Source of the DNA: an uncultured Alphaproteobacteria bacterium
Lineage (GTDB): Bacteria; Pseudomonadota; Alphaproteobacteria; Rhodobacterales; Rhodobacteraceae
Reading direction: 5' to 3'
Length of the DNA: 50,935 nucleotides
Assembly: GCA_902573735.1 (NCBI GenBank)
Contig: CACGLH010000010.1
Location: forward strand, 1 to 50,935
Part shown: positions 21,919-30,377 of the stretch, piece after piece
How positions within the stretch are numbered: position 1 is the first letter of the stretch
How the letters are laid out: every line of letters begins with the position of its first letter
Program-made: the position numbers and the translations under genes
The notes under the pieces: generated by a model
Seen by the model: only the letters and a program-made list of their open reading frames with translations
What the model was told of the DNA's origin: nothing
Databases searched by the model: none

Positions 21919-21927
21919 AGTCGTGTA

Positions 21928-24816
21928 CTATTTTAATTTTTTATCAAATAAATTGCCAATATATTTAGATTTCTGCTTAAGTAACAGATAAAAATCATTT
22001 AAATTTTTACCTTTTTCATAGTTAATTGATTTACAAAAGTTTTCAAACAAATATTGTAATCCATGATTTGATAAAATTTCTTTATTATCTATCTTATCAG
22101 ACATAATACAAATTACTTGCTGATAGTTAAAAAATAAGTCATAAATTAGAGATACTTCTTTAAACTCATCTTCATTTAAAAAGCTAGATCTGAACAATAA
22201 CACAATTAATTTTTTTGGGGATTGATGATTTTTTTTATAACCAATATTGATTAAGAGCATTCCCATCTGTACAAGAAGTTCTAACTCTTGAAATCCTCCT
22301 CTACCATATTTTATATCTGGTGGATTAAATTCTTTACTATAATTTTTATGTAAAGTCAGACGCATATTTAGAGTTTGTTTTTTTATCTCATTTTTGGAAA
22401 AAGTTTTATTATCAAAAATTTGAAACAATATTTTATTTAATTTACTTTTTGTCTTAGTATCACCCGCAATTATCCTAGCTCTTGATAGTGCCATATGTTC
22501 CCAAACCCATGCTTTATTTAATTGATAATTTAAAAATGAACTTATTGATGTAGCAACGGGTCCTTTTCTGCCTGATGGCCGAAGTCTCATATCAACATTA
22601 TATAATTTTCCTTCTTGGGTTAAAGAAGTGAATGCAGATACAAGAGCTTGAGTAAATCTAGCAAAATATTTCTCTAAAGAATTATAATTTTGATTTTTTA
22701 TTTTATATTTCACAAATGGATCATAAATTAATATGAGATCAAGATCAGAAAAAAAATTCATTTCACTAGAACCTAATTTTCCCATACCTAAAACACATGG
22801 TAAATGATTCACAGGATATCCATAACGTGTTTTTAAATTTTTCTTAACTACAGGTAATAAGATTTCTATACAAATTTCTGCAGTATCCGAAAAATATTTT
22901 GAAGCATGAAAACAATTAATTTTGCCTAAAATTAAATGTATACTAATTTGGAATTTTCTTTCTTTAACAAACCTTCTTAACTCATTTATAATAAATTCAA
23001 AATCATTGTTATATTTAAATCTTAATTTCAGCTCCTTAGCCAATATGTCTTTTGAAGAAATATAATCCAGAAATTTTTTGGAAACTAACAAATCAAGTAA
23101 TTCAACATTATATGATAATTTCTGAGAAATTAAGTTTGAACTATTTAAAATAATTAATAAAGTTTTCACCAGTGTTGGGTTATTTTCTAAAAGTGGAAAA
23201 AGCTGTGATCCAGTTGATATATTTTTAAAAAAAACTTCTAATTTCCTAATTAATTGAGTTTGATTATCAAATTGTTTTATTTCTTTAATAAATTTTGGTA
23301 TTAGAGCATTAAATGATCTTAAGGTACTAAGATTTTTAAAAATCTGGTTGTTTTTTAAAGAATTAATTTCACTATGAAGAGAATTGTCAATATTTGATTT
23401 TCTATCAAATTTGTTTTTTCTATTATTCAAAGGTCTTACATGAAAAGATGTGTTATTCTGTACTTTTCTAAATTTTAAATTAGAAAAAAAATCATCGGTT
23501 AGAGTTTTTACTGCTTTTAATTTATTTAATAATAGATCCCTGAAGTTTATACAGTCATTGAAACCCATGAGTGAGGCTAATTGTTTAAATTTTATAGATT
23601 TTTCATTAGGTAAACTTTGTGTTTGGGTATTATTAATAATCTGTAATCGATTTTCCGTTGTACGTAACAAAATATAAGCATCCACTAAAGTTTCTAATGA
23701 TCGATTATCAAGCCAGCCAAATTCTTTAAGCTTTTTTAGTATTAAAATAGTGTTTGCTCCTCTTAATTCTTGTTGTCTACCAGCTACTACTAACTGGTAA
23801 GTTTGAGTAAAAAGTTCGATATCTCTAATTCCACCAATGCCAATTTTAATATTATAACCACTTAAATTAAATGATTTTAAATGAGTGGAATTTAATTTCA
23901 TCTTTTCTCTTAAGTTTTTCACATCATCAATAGCTGCATAATCAAAATGATTTCTCCAAATAAAGGAAGAAATGTTACTCAGAAACTCTTTACCCTTAAG
24001 TATATTTCCACTTACTGGCCTAGCTTTGATAAAAGCCATTCTTTCCCAAGTACGACCCAAGTTTTGATAATAACTTTCGGCAAAATTTGTATCTGTTACA
24101 ATAGGTGTAGAGGAAGGATCAGGTCTTAACCTAAGGTCAACTCTATATATGAAATCCCCAGTTGATGTATCTGTTAAAATACGCACAAGTTTTCTGAATT
24201 TTTTTATGATTTTTTGTTTAGCTTCAAACTGATCATCAATCTTTTTATTATCAAAAGTATTAAAAAGAATAATATCAATGTCAGATGAATAATTAAGTTC
24301 ATATGAACCCATTTTACCCATAGCAAGAATGAAAAAACTTATAGAATTATTTATATTTTTATTATCTAAAACACTACGATATTCTTTTTCATAAATTATA
24401 AATTTAGATAATGCTGATAAAATAAAATCAGCTACATACGTTAAAATTAGTGAGACGTGATCTAGTGACAAATAACCTGAAATATCAAATATTGATGTAA
24501 TTAAGAAAATTCGCCTCTTAACCAATCTACACTCTCTGACTAAATCATCTAAATTTAAAGCTCGAACATCAAGAATTAATTCATTTATAATGTCATTCAA
24601 ATACTTTTCTTGAATTCTATGAAGCCACTGTGTTTCCCTTTTATATATTCTTTGTAGATAAGGACTCAAATTCCCTATTTCTTCTAAAAAATCAAAAAAT
24701 TTAATTTCATTAAAATGTTTAGAATCTGTATTTTTATATTTGTTTATATCATAAAAATCAATTTTACCGTCTAATTGCGATAATTTAATTTTGGGTAAGT
24801 TAGAAAGTAATTTCAT
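21928..24816 (-). CDS. glnE: Bifunctional glutamine synthetase adenylyltransferase/adenylyl-removing enzyme
   Basis: GlnE adds AMP to, and removes AMP from, glutamine synthetase in response to PII, tuning ammonia assimilation. The protein has 962 residues from the ATG at 24816 (a TTG one codon upstream is in frame). It shows the two nucleotidyltransferase domains expected: an N-terminal one with GSYELNYSSDIDIILF and a C-terminal one with GSSEMNFFSDLDLILIYD, each carrying the G-S ... D-x-D metal site. Each is followed by a helical domain with VDLRLRPDP or VDMRLRPSG and a GGIRDIE / GGFQELE motif. glnE lies downstream of ccmH and is separated from it by a terminator-like hairpin. A small gene follows 9 bases later. 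Confidence 0.96.
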   Translation of the reverse strand: MKLLSNLPKIKLSQLDGKIDFYDINKYKNTDSKHFNEIKFFDFLEEIGNLSPYLQRIYKRETQWLHRIQEKYLNDIINELILDVRALNLDDLVRECRLVKRRIFLITSIFDISGYLSLDHVSLILTYVADFILSALSKFIIYEKEYRSVLDNKNINNSISFFILAMGKMGSYELNYSSDIDIILFNTFDNKKIDDQFEAKQKIIKKFRKLVRILTDTSTGDFIYRVDLRLRPDPSSTPIVTDTNFAESYYQNLGRTWERMAFIKARPVSGNILKGKEFLSNISSFIWRNHFDYAAIDDVKNLREKMKLNSTHLKSFNLSGYNIKIGIGGIRDIELFTQTYQLVVAGRQQELRGANTILILKKLKEFGWLDNRSLETLVDAYILLRTTENRLQIINNTQTQSLPNEKSIKFKQLASLMGFNDCINFRDLLLNKLKAVKTLTDDFFSNLKFRKVQNNTSFHVRPLNNRKNKFDRKSNIDNSLHSEINSLKNNQIFKNLSTLRSFNALIPKFIKEIKQFDNQTQLIRKLEVFFKNISTGSQLFPLLENNPTLVKTLLIILNSSNLISQKLSYNVELLDLLVSKKFLDYISSKDILAKELKLRFKYNNDFEFIINELRRFVKERKFQISIHLILGKINCFHASKYFSDTAEICIEILLPVVKKNLKTRYGYPVNHLPCVLGMGKLGSSEMNFFSDLDLILIYDPFVKYKIKNQNYNSLEKYFARFTQALVSAFTSLTQEGKLYNVDMRLRPSGRKGPVATSISSFLNYQLNKAWVWEHMALSRARIIAGDTKTKSKLNKILFQIFDNKTFSKNEIKKQTLNMRLTLHKNYSKEFNPPDIKYGRGGFQELELLVQMGMLLINIGYKKNHQSPKKLIVLLFRSSFLNEDEFKEVSLIYDLFFNYQQVICIMSDKIDNKEILSNHGLQYLFENFCKSINYEKGKNLNDFYLLLKQKSKYIGNLFDKKLK

Positions 24817-24856
24817 CAACTTATAACACTTAACAATATTAAAGTTATACTTGATA

Positions 24857-24889
24857 AAAAAATAAAAAAAATGTAATTTTTTATTTTTT
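24857..24889 (-). terminator. A/T-only hairpin at the end of ccmH
   Basis: A perfect 13-bp stem (A6-T-A6 at 24857-24869 against T6-A-T6 at 24877-24889) with a 7-base loop overlaps the last codons of ccmH. On the minus strand it reads A-rich arm, loop, then a long T-rich arm, as in a rho-independent terminator without a GC core. It would separate the ccm genes from glnE. Strength is doubtful because the stem has no G-C pairs. Confidence 0.35.
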
Positions 24890-25339
24890 AATAAATGCTT
24901 CTAACTTTTTTACGTCTTTAGCAGAATGTTTTTTTGAGATTTCATCTCTTTTAGGTCTATTAAAATAAACTCTAAAAGTAATCATCAATACTGAAATAAT
25001 AAAAAGAATTGGCCCAGTTATCCATAAAAATATGGTTGAACCAGAAAATGTTGGATTTAATAGAACATATTCACCATAACGTTTAACTATAAAATCTTTT
25101 ACTTGTTTATTTGTATCACCTAGAAGAATTCTTTCTCTTACCAATACCCTTAAATCTTTTGCAAGCTCTGCATTAGAACTATCAATATTTTCATTTTGAC
25201 ATACTAAACATCTAAGATCTTTTGAAATTAGCCTAGCTCTCTCTTCTAAAATTTTATTTTTTAAAATTTCATCTGGTTCTACGGCTAATGAAACTACCGG
25301 ATAAAAAAACAAAAATATAAACAACAAAAACTTTTTCAT
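24881..25339 (-). CDS. ccmH: Cytochrome c maturation protein CcmH (CycL)
   Basis: CcmH is a membrane-anchored thiol-disulfide protein that keeps apocytochrome c haem-binding cysteines reduced for the CcmF/H lyase. The 152-residue protein has an N-terminal signal sequence (MKKFLLFIFLFFYPVVSLA), the redox pair in LRCLVCQNENIDSS (family motif LRCxxCQ), and one C-terminal membrane segment (about residues 100-125). The three-helix catalytic domain faces the periplasm. This is the short single-domain form; the CcmI (CycH) part is not fused and not found nearby. It starts 4 bases after ccmF ends. Confidence 0.95.
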   Translation of the reverse strand: MKKFLLFIFLFFYPVVSLAVEPDEILKNKILEERARLISKDLRCLVCQNENIDSSNAELAKDLRVLVRERILLGDTNKQVKDFIVKRYGEYVLLNPTFSGSTIFLWITGPILFIISVLMITFRVYFNRPKRDEISKKHSAKDVKKLEAFIKK

Positions 25340-25343
25340 AAAA

Positions 25344-27311
25344 TTAAATTAAATGTTCTTTTCTTGATGCTATACCAATCCTTAATTTTTTATCAACAAT
25401 ACTTAAGATACCTCCTAATGATAAAATAAACGCACCAAGCCATATCCAATTTACAAAAGGCTTTATATAAGTCCTAATGACCCATTCAGATTTATTTTGC
25501 TCTGATCCCAATACTACATATATGTCTCTGGTTAAACCGTTATCAATAGCTGCTTCTGTAGTAGTAATAGATTGAGTTGGGAAAAATCTTTTTTCAGGTT
25601 TTAACGTTGTGACAAAATTGTTATTTTTGTCTAAAACATCCAAAAGACCCATTGTTGATACATAATTTGGACCATTTTTATTAATAACATTATTTAGGGT
25701 AAAATGATAGGATCCGGCAGAATATGTATCCCCTATTTTCACAACTCTTATATCTTCAATTTCCCAAGCTGTTATACTTGATATTCCAAAAATAATTATA
25801 CCAAAACCAGAATGTGCAATTATTTTACCCCAATCGGATGCACGCATGTGTAAAATTCGGTACAAAGCAAGACTGTAATTTGTTGAAAATATCCTATTCT
25901 TAACGAAGAATTCACTCCATGCTCCAAAAATAACCCATACAGACAAAACGATCCCAATAGGAGCTATTAGATTATTTTTTTGCTGCATCTCATACACAAT
26001 AATTCCAACAAATATCGAAAATACGAAAATTGGTAATAAAACGATTAAATAATTTGAATTAAAGGATTTACGCCAAGGTAGAACTGCTCCTAGGGGTAAA
26101 ATCATAGCTAACAATACCATGAAAGGTGTAAAGGCTTTATTGAAAAAAGGAGCACCCACTGATATTTTCTCACCAATTAAGGTTTCAATCAATAATGGCC
26201 ATAAAGTTCCTATGAAAACTACAACAGTCGATACCATTAAAAGTAGATTGTTAGATATAAGTGCACTTTCACGGCTAACTAATGAAAATGTAACGTTTTT
26301 GGATAATTCAGAAGCTCTTAAAGAAAATAAAACTAAAGCTACTCCTACTATTAAAGATATCATAAATAAAAGCCAAACTCCTCTTGTAGGATCATTGGCA
26401 AAGGAATGAACTGAAGTTAGTATTCCTGAACGAACTATAAATGTTCCTATTAATGAAAACGAAAAGGCAATAATTGCCAGTAAAATAGTCCAGTTTTTTA
26501 GAGTGTCCCTTTTTTCTGTAACAAGAGCAGAATGAAGTAGAGCAACTGAAGTAAGCCAAGGCATGAATGAGGCATTTTCAACGGGATCCCAAAACCACCA
26601 ACCACCCCAACCTAACTCATAATAAGCCCACCAACTACCAAGTGCTATTCCAATTGTTAAAAAAATCCAAGCAACTAAAGTCCAAGGCCTTACCCATCTT
26701 GCCCAAACCGAGTCAATTTTTCCAATAATAAGAGCTGCAACAGAAAAACTAAATGCTACTGATAAACCTACATAACCTAAATATAAAAAAGGAGGATGGA
26801 ATGCTAATCCAGGATCCTGTAGAATAGGATTCAAACCCTTTCCTTCATTGAAAAACAAATCAGTCCTTTCAAAAGGATTTGAAGTAAAGATTAAAAAACA
26901 TAAAAAAAGAAATAAAATGCTGGTTTGCACTCCGATAGCCACATTTTTAAATGAATTATCCAAATGTTTTCCGAACCAAGATATTAAAGCTCCAAAAAAA
27001 GAAAGTAACAAAACCCATAATAGTAATGAACCTTCATGATTACCCCATGTCCCGGTAATTTTATACAATAGTGGCTTTAAAGTATGTGAATTTTGCAAAA
27101 CAATAATTAAAGAAAAATCAGAAATTAAAAAACCATAAACAAGAGAACAAAAAGAAATTAAAAGAAAAACAAAAATTACAGAAGAAAGATTAAATGTTAG
27201 TCTTTCAAAATTTTCCCATCTATTAATATAACCTAATGATGATGTCAGCAAGGTTATGCTTGAGAGGGTTAAAGCTAATAATAAAGATAAATGTCCTATT
27301 TCAATAATCAT
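25344..27311 (-). CDS. ccmF: Haem lyase subunit CcmF (CycK)
   Basis: CcmF is the inner-membrane core of the System I cytochrome c haem lyase, which attaches haem from CcmE to apocytochrome c. It has 655 residues with about 14-15 hydrophobic segments. The WWD haem-handling motif is visible as GWGGWWFWDPVENASFMPW near residue 235, with conserved His residues before and after it (for example GNHEGSLLLW and LLHSALVTEKRD). A large periplasmic domain lies near the C-terminus. It is the middle gene of ccmE-ccmF-ccmH, an order matching alphaproteobacterial cycJ-cycK-cycL. The ccmE stop is 11 bases upstream. Confidence 0.97.
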   Translation of the reverse strand: MIIEIGHLSLLLALTLSSITLLTSSLGYINRWENFERLTFNLSSVIFVFLLISFCSLVYGFLISDFSLIIVLQNSHTLKPLLYKITGTWGNHEGSLLLWVLLLSFFGALISWFGKHLDNSFKNVAIGVQTSILFLFLCFLIFTSNPFERTDLFFNEGKGLNPILQDPGLAFHPPFLYLGYVGLSVAFSFSVAALIIGKIDSVWARWVRPWTLVAWIFLTIGIALGSWWAYYELGWGGWWFWDPVENASFMPWLTSVALLHSALVTEKRDTLKNWTILLAIIAFSFSLIGTFIVRSGILTSVHSFANDPTRGVWLLFMISLIVGVALVLFSLRASELSKNVTFSLVSRESALISNNLLLMVSTVVVFIGTLWPLLIETLIGEKISVGAPFFNKAFTPFMVLLAMILPLGAVLPWRKSFNSNYLIVLLPIFVFSIFVGIIVYEMQQKNNLIAPIGIVLSVWVIFGAWSEFFVKNRIFSTNYSLALYRILHMRASDWGKIIAHSGFGIIIFGISSITAWEIEDIRVVKIGDTYSAGSYHFTLNNVINKNGPNYVSTMGLLDVLDKNNNFVTTLKPEKRFFPTQSITTTEAAIDNGLTRDIYVVLGSEQNKSEWVIRTYIKPFVNWIWLGAFILSLGGILSIVDKKLRIGIASRKEHLI

Positions 27312-27322
27312 AAAATTATCTG

Positions 27323-27763
27323 TTATTTTTCAGGCTCAACATAAAGACCGTCCTGTTTTAAAATATCAATTACCTCTTTTGGTAAATAACTTTCATCATG
27401 TTTGGCAAGTATTTCTTCTGCGACAAAAACTCCATTTATATATTTACCTGATGCAATTACACCCTGGTTTTCAGCGAATAAATCAGGCAATATTCCCTCA
27501 AATGAGGTTGGAATTGAGTTCTGGTTATCAGTGATATTAAAGGAAATTTTTTTTCCAGAAGACTTGACTAAACTCGAGTCTTCAACCAGACCACCTAACC
27601 TGAATTTGATGTTTTCAGATATATCAGAACTCAAAACTTGAGATGGTGATTTATAATATTCAATACCGTCCTTTAAAGAAAAACCTATGATCAATGAAGC
27701 TGTTGCAATCATAAAAAAAGCCAAAATAAGCCATCTTATTCTTTGTTTCTTTTTTGAAATCAT
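27323..27763 (-). CDS. ccmE: Cytochrome c-type biogenesis haem chaperone CcmE (CycJ)
   Basis: CcmE binds haem covalently in the periplasm and hands it to CcmF. The 146-residue protein (ATG at 27763; a TTG two codons upstream is possible) has one N-terminal membrane anchor (about residues 10-30), an OB-fold core (FRLGGLVEDSSLV ... FEGILPDLFAENQGVIASG) and the haem-binding motif LAKHDESYLP, with the His of HxxxY. The argC stop is only a few bases upstream, so translation is coupled to argC. Downstream is ccmF. Confidence 0.95.
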   Translation of the reverse strand: MISKKKQRIRWLILAFFMIATASLIIGFSLKDGIEYYKSPSQVLSSDISENIKFRLGGLVEDSSLVKSSGKKISFNITDNQNSIPTSFEGILPDLFAENQGVIASGKYINGVFVAEEILAKHDESYLPKEVIDILKQDGLYVEPEK

Positions 27764-27769
27764 AGCCAA

Positions 27770-28792
27770 TCAAGGATAAATTGGAGGGGTTAAAAGACCT
27801 AGAGATTCATCCAAATTGAACATTAAATTAGCATTTTGTATTGCTTGACCTGAAGATCCCTTAATTAAATTATCTAATGTAGAAAGTAAAATTACAGTAT
27901 CAGGACTACTAGACTCGCAAACTGATATATTACAGAAATTTGATCCTCGGACATCTTTAGTAGATATTAAAGTATTCAATGGCATGACATTTATAAACTT
28001 TTCATTTTCGTATTTTTTATATAGTGTGTCATAAATTTTATTTAAGTTACCTTTGACATAAATTGTTGTTAAAATACCTCGATTTTGAGGTAATAAATGA
28101 GGTGTGAAAGTTATTCTTATATTTTTTCCTGAAAAATTAAATAATTCTTGATCAAATTCTGCAAGATGTCTGTGTTTTTTTATATTATAAGGAGAAAATC
28201 CTTCAGATACTTCACTATGAATAATTGATTCAGAAGCTTTTCTACCAGCTCCAGATACTCCGGTTGCAAGATTAATAATAATATTGTCAAAATCAATGAC
28301 TGCATTGGAGACTAAAGGGAGAATAGGATATAATCCTGCTGCTGAATTACATCCTGTGCAAGCCACATGATTAGAAATTTTAATATCACTTCTATAAAAT
28401 TCAGTTAATCCGTAAATAAACTTAATTAGCATTTCTGGACAAGGATGATCCACCCCATACCACTTTTTATAATCAACTGAAGAGTTAAGCCGAAAATCCG
28501 CAGACAAGTCTATTACTTTAATATTTGATGGTAAATTGTTAATTATATTTGCACTTTTAGTGTGCGGTAATGCACAGAATACAGCATCGATTTCTTCATA
28601 ATTAATCTCTGAAACTGATAACAAATTAGGTAATTTTAAATATTGTAACCCAGGATAAACATCACCAAATTTCATTCCTGACTTTGAATCACCAGAAAGG
28701 TACACTATTTCAAATTTGGGGTGCATAGAAATAAGTCTTACAAGCTCAAGTCCAGTATAGCCACTAGCACCAAGAATAGCTACTTTAAACAA
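27770..28792 (-). CDS. argC: N-acetyl-gamma-glutamyl-phosphate reductase
   Basis: ArgC performs the third step of arginine biosynthesis, NADPH reduction of N-acetylglutamyl phosphate. The 340-residue protein starts with the NADP-binding motif ILGASGYTGLELVRL, has the segment SADFRL, and carries the catalytic Cys in VACTGCNSAAGLYP. There the usual NPGCYPT reads CTGCNSA, a divergent loop that keeps the Cys itself. The C-terminal IKGSSGQAIQNANLMFNL is typical. The start is a TTG at 28792 preceded by AAGGA six bases upstream; no nearby ATG fits. It is the first gene before ccmE and overlaps the potential ccmE TTG region. Confidence 0.93.
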   Translation of the reverse strand: MFKVAILGASGYTGLELVRLISMHPKFEIVYLSGDSKSGMKFGDVYPGLQYLKLPNLLSVSEINYEEIDAVFCALPHTKSANIINNLPSNIKVIDLSADFRLNSSVDYKKWYGVDHPCPEMLIKFIYGLTEFYRSDIKISNHVACTGCNSAAGLYPILPLVSNAVIDFDNIIINLATGVSGAGRKASESIIHSEVSEGFSPYNIKKHRHLAEFDQELFNFSGKNIRITFTPHLLPQNRGILTTIYVKGNLNKIYDTLYKKYENEKFINVMPLNTLISTKDVRGSNFCNISVCESSSPDTVILLSTLDNLIKGSSGQAIQNANLMFNLDESLGLLTPPIYP

Positions 28793-28823
28793 TTGTATTC
28801 CTTTTTATATTGGAGATATTAAA

Positions 28824-29684
28824 TTATGCGTCAAAATCAAATCCTTCATCATAATTCTTACTTTTATCAGGTGATAATTTATATGTTTCAGTTCTTAAAA
28901 ATTGCATTAAATCATCTGCATTATCTTTAAATTTATTAATATCTTTAGTATTAAAAGCTTTACCAATAACAACCGAAACTTTATCGTTTGTTCTTTTACC
29001 AAATTCGTTGATAAGAAGTGCCATTCTTAAATTATAATGTAAATGGCTAGCAATTTGAAAAATACGACTATTACTTCCTTTAAAGTATATAGGAATAACT
29101 TTAGCTTCTGATTTAGCTATTAATCTTGCTGTAAACTTTCTCCAACTTGGATCCATAGCTTTTCCGAATGGTTTTAAGGAAGTAGAAACAGTTCCTCCTG
29201 GAAAAATACCAACACATCCACCATTAATTAAATAATTTATAGCTTTTTTTCGTGTTTCTATATTTTTAGAAATGCCTTCTCTTGTCTCGTCAAAATTTAT
29301 AGGTAAAATAATATCATCAAGATCTTTAGCTTTTTTAAAAATTCTATGCGCTAAAATTCTAAAATCTTTTCTTGTAGTTGATAATATATGGCCTAATAAC
29401 AAACCATCTAAAATTCCATATGGATGGTTTGCCACTACAACCACTGGACCTTTTTTTGGTATATTATCAAGCGATCCATCCATTATGTTCAAACTAATTT
29501 TATACTTTTCAAGTATTACTTCCCAAAAATCTCTTCCTAGAGCTACTTCATTTTCATAATTCTTTGCTTTCTTAATTAGACGAAGTCTTCCAGTCATATT
29601 TTCAATCGACCTAATAACTGCCCTTCCTGCTTTACTTTTTGCAGAACTTGCATACGAAATATCTCTGGCTACTTCTTTTTTCAC
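28824..29684 (-). CDS. Lysophospholipid/1-acyl-glycerol acyltransferase (PlsC-like, OlsA-type)
   Basis: The protein belongs to the PlsC-type acyltransferases that add an acyl chain to a lysolipid at the inner membrane. It has the HX4D catalytic motif as VANHPYGILDG near residue 90 (numbered from the GTG start) and the acceptor/Gly motif GIFPGGTVSTS about 80 residues later. The sequence SYASSAKSKAGRAVIRSIEN near the N-terminus matches the start of alphaproteobacterial ornithine-lipid-type acyltransferase homologues. The start is placed at the GTG at 29684 (286 residues), preceded by AGG eight bases upstream. The longer frame starting with TTG at 29849 adds 55 low-complexity residues with no ATG and looks like read-through. 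It lies 31 bases upstream of argC. Substrate is inferred from family only. Confidence 0.82.
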   Translation of the reverse strand: MKKEVARDISYASSAKSKAGRAVIRSIENMTGRLRLIKKAKNYENEVALGRDFWEVILEKYKISLNIMDGSLDNIPKKGPVVVVANHPYGILDGLLLGHILSTTRKDFRILAHRIFKKAKDLDDIILPINFDETREGISKNIETRKKAINYLINGGCVGIFPGGTVSTSLKPFGKAMDPSWRKFTARLIAKSEAKVIPIYFKGSNSRIFQIASHLHYNLRMALLINEFGKRTNDKVSVVIGKAFNTKDINKFKDNADDLMQFLRTETYKLSPDKSKNYDEGFDFDA

Positions 29685-29879
29685 TTCAAAACCTATAATT
29701 AAAAAAAGACTTGTTAATAATATTTTATTTAAATGATAACCATATTTATAATAATAGATTAAAAAATTCAAGATATAGCATATATAAGAAATATGTAATA
29801 GTTTATGGCTGATAATACTTTTAGTTAAAGGAATACAAAAATTAAACAATTCTTTTTTTTAATAGTAATTTCCCTAATT

Positions 29880-30227
29880 ATGGTAATTATCATAGTTTCA
29901 AATTGGCAAAATTTGAAAGATGGATTTAAAAAACCTGAATTGATTATTGCCAAAGTAACTCTTAACAATGAATGTTCTATATTATCTGATGCTTTTGTTG
30001 TTATTCATCAAAAAACAAAAAGAATATTTAACTTTTCTAATAATCTTGCAAGGATCAAACTTTACGAAAATGATATGATCAGACTAGCTATTTCACCTAA
30101 ATACCCCGATTACATATATAATGGTGATTTTTTTAAAGCGAAAAAAGAAATTACACTTACTGCAAATTGTGAAACAGATCCTAGAATGAAGTCAATATTT
30201 AATTCAATGCGTGACCAATTCAAATAG
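29880..30227 (+). CDS. Hypothetical protein, probably membrane-anchored
   Basis: I do not recognise this protein. The ATG frame encodes 115 residues with two cysteines (NNECSILS and TANCETD) and a mixed beta-type composition. In-frame codons upstream, back to 29841, add the run KQFFFLIVISLI, so the full hydrophobic stretch would make a good single signal anchor. No ATG, GTG or TTG start exists in that extension. AAAGGA lies eight bases before an ATT codon at 29841, a rare start that would fit. The gene is divergent from the acyltransferase and upstream of pncB. Real coding is supported by the protein-like composition, not by homology. Confidence 0.6.
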   Translation: MVIIIVSNWQNLKDGFKKPELIIAKVTLNNECSILSDAFVVIHQKTKRIFNFSNNLARIKLYENDMIRLAISPKYPDYIYNGDFFKAKKEITLTANCETDPRMKSIFNSMRDQFK

Positions 30228-30377
30228 GTAAATTATTTAGAAAAAAAGTTAAATAAAATTTCTAATTGAAGAAATGAAAATTACATCTAGTAAAAAACTT
30301 TTTTATTATTTAAAAGAAAACATAAGCATATCTTAATTATGTATTTTTTTGTAAGACAAAAATAATTTTAGGTAATT

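Noticed and set aside
29685-29849. 55-residue N-terminal extension of the acyltransferase from TTG 29849
   Set aside because: Low-complexity Ile/Tyr/Leu stretch without ATG or Shine-Dalgarno. Homologues as I recall them start near the GTG-based N-terminus.
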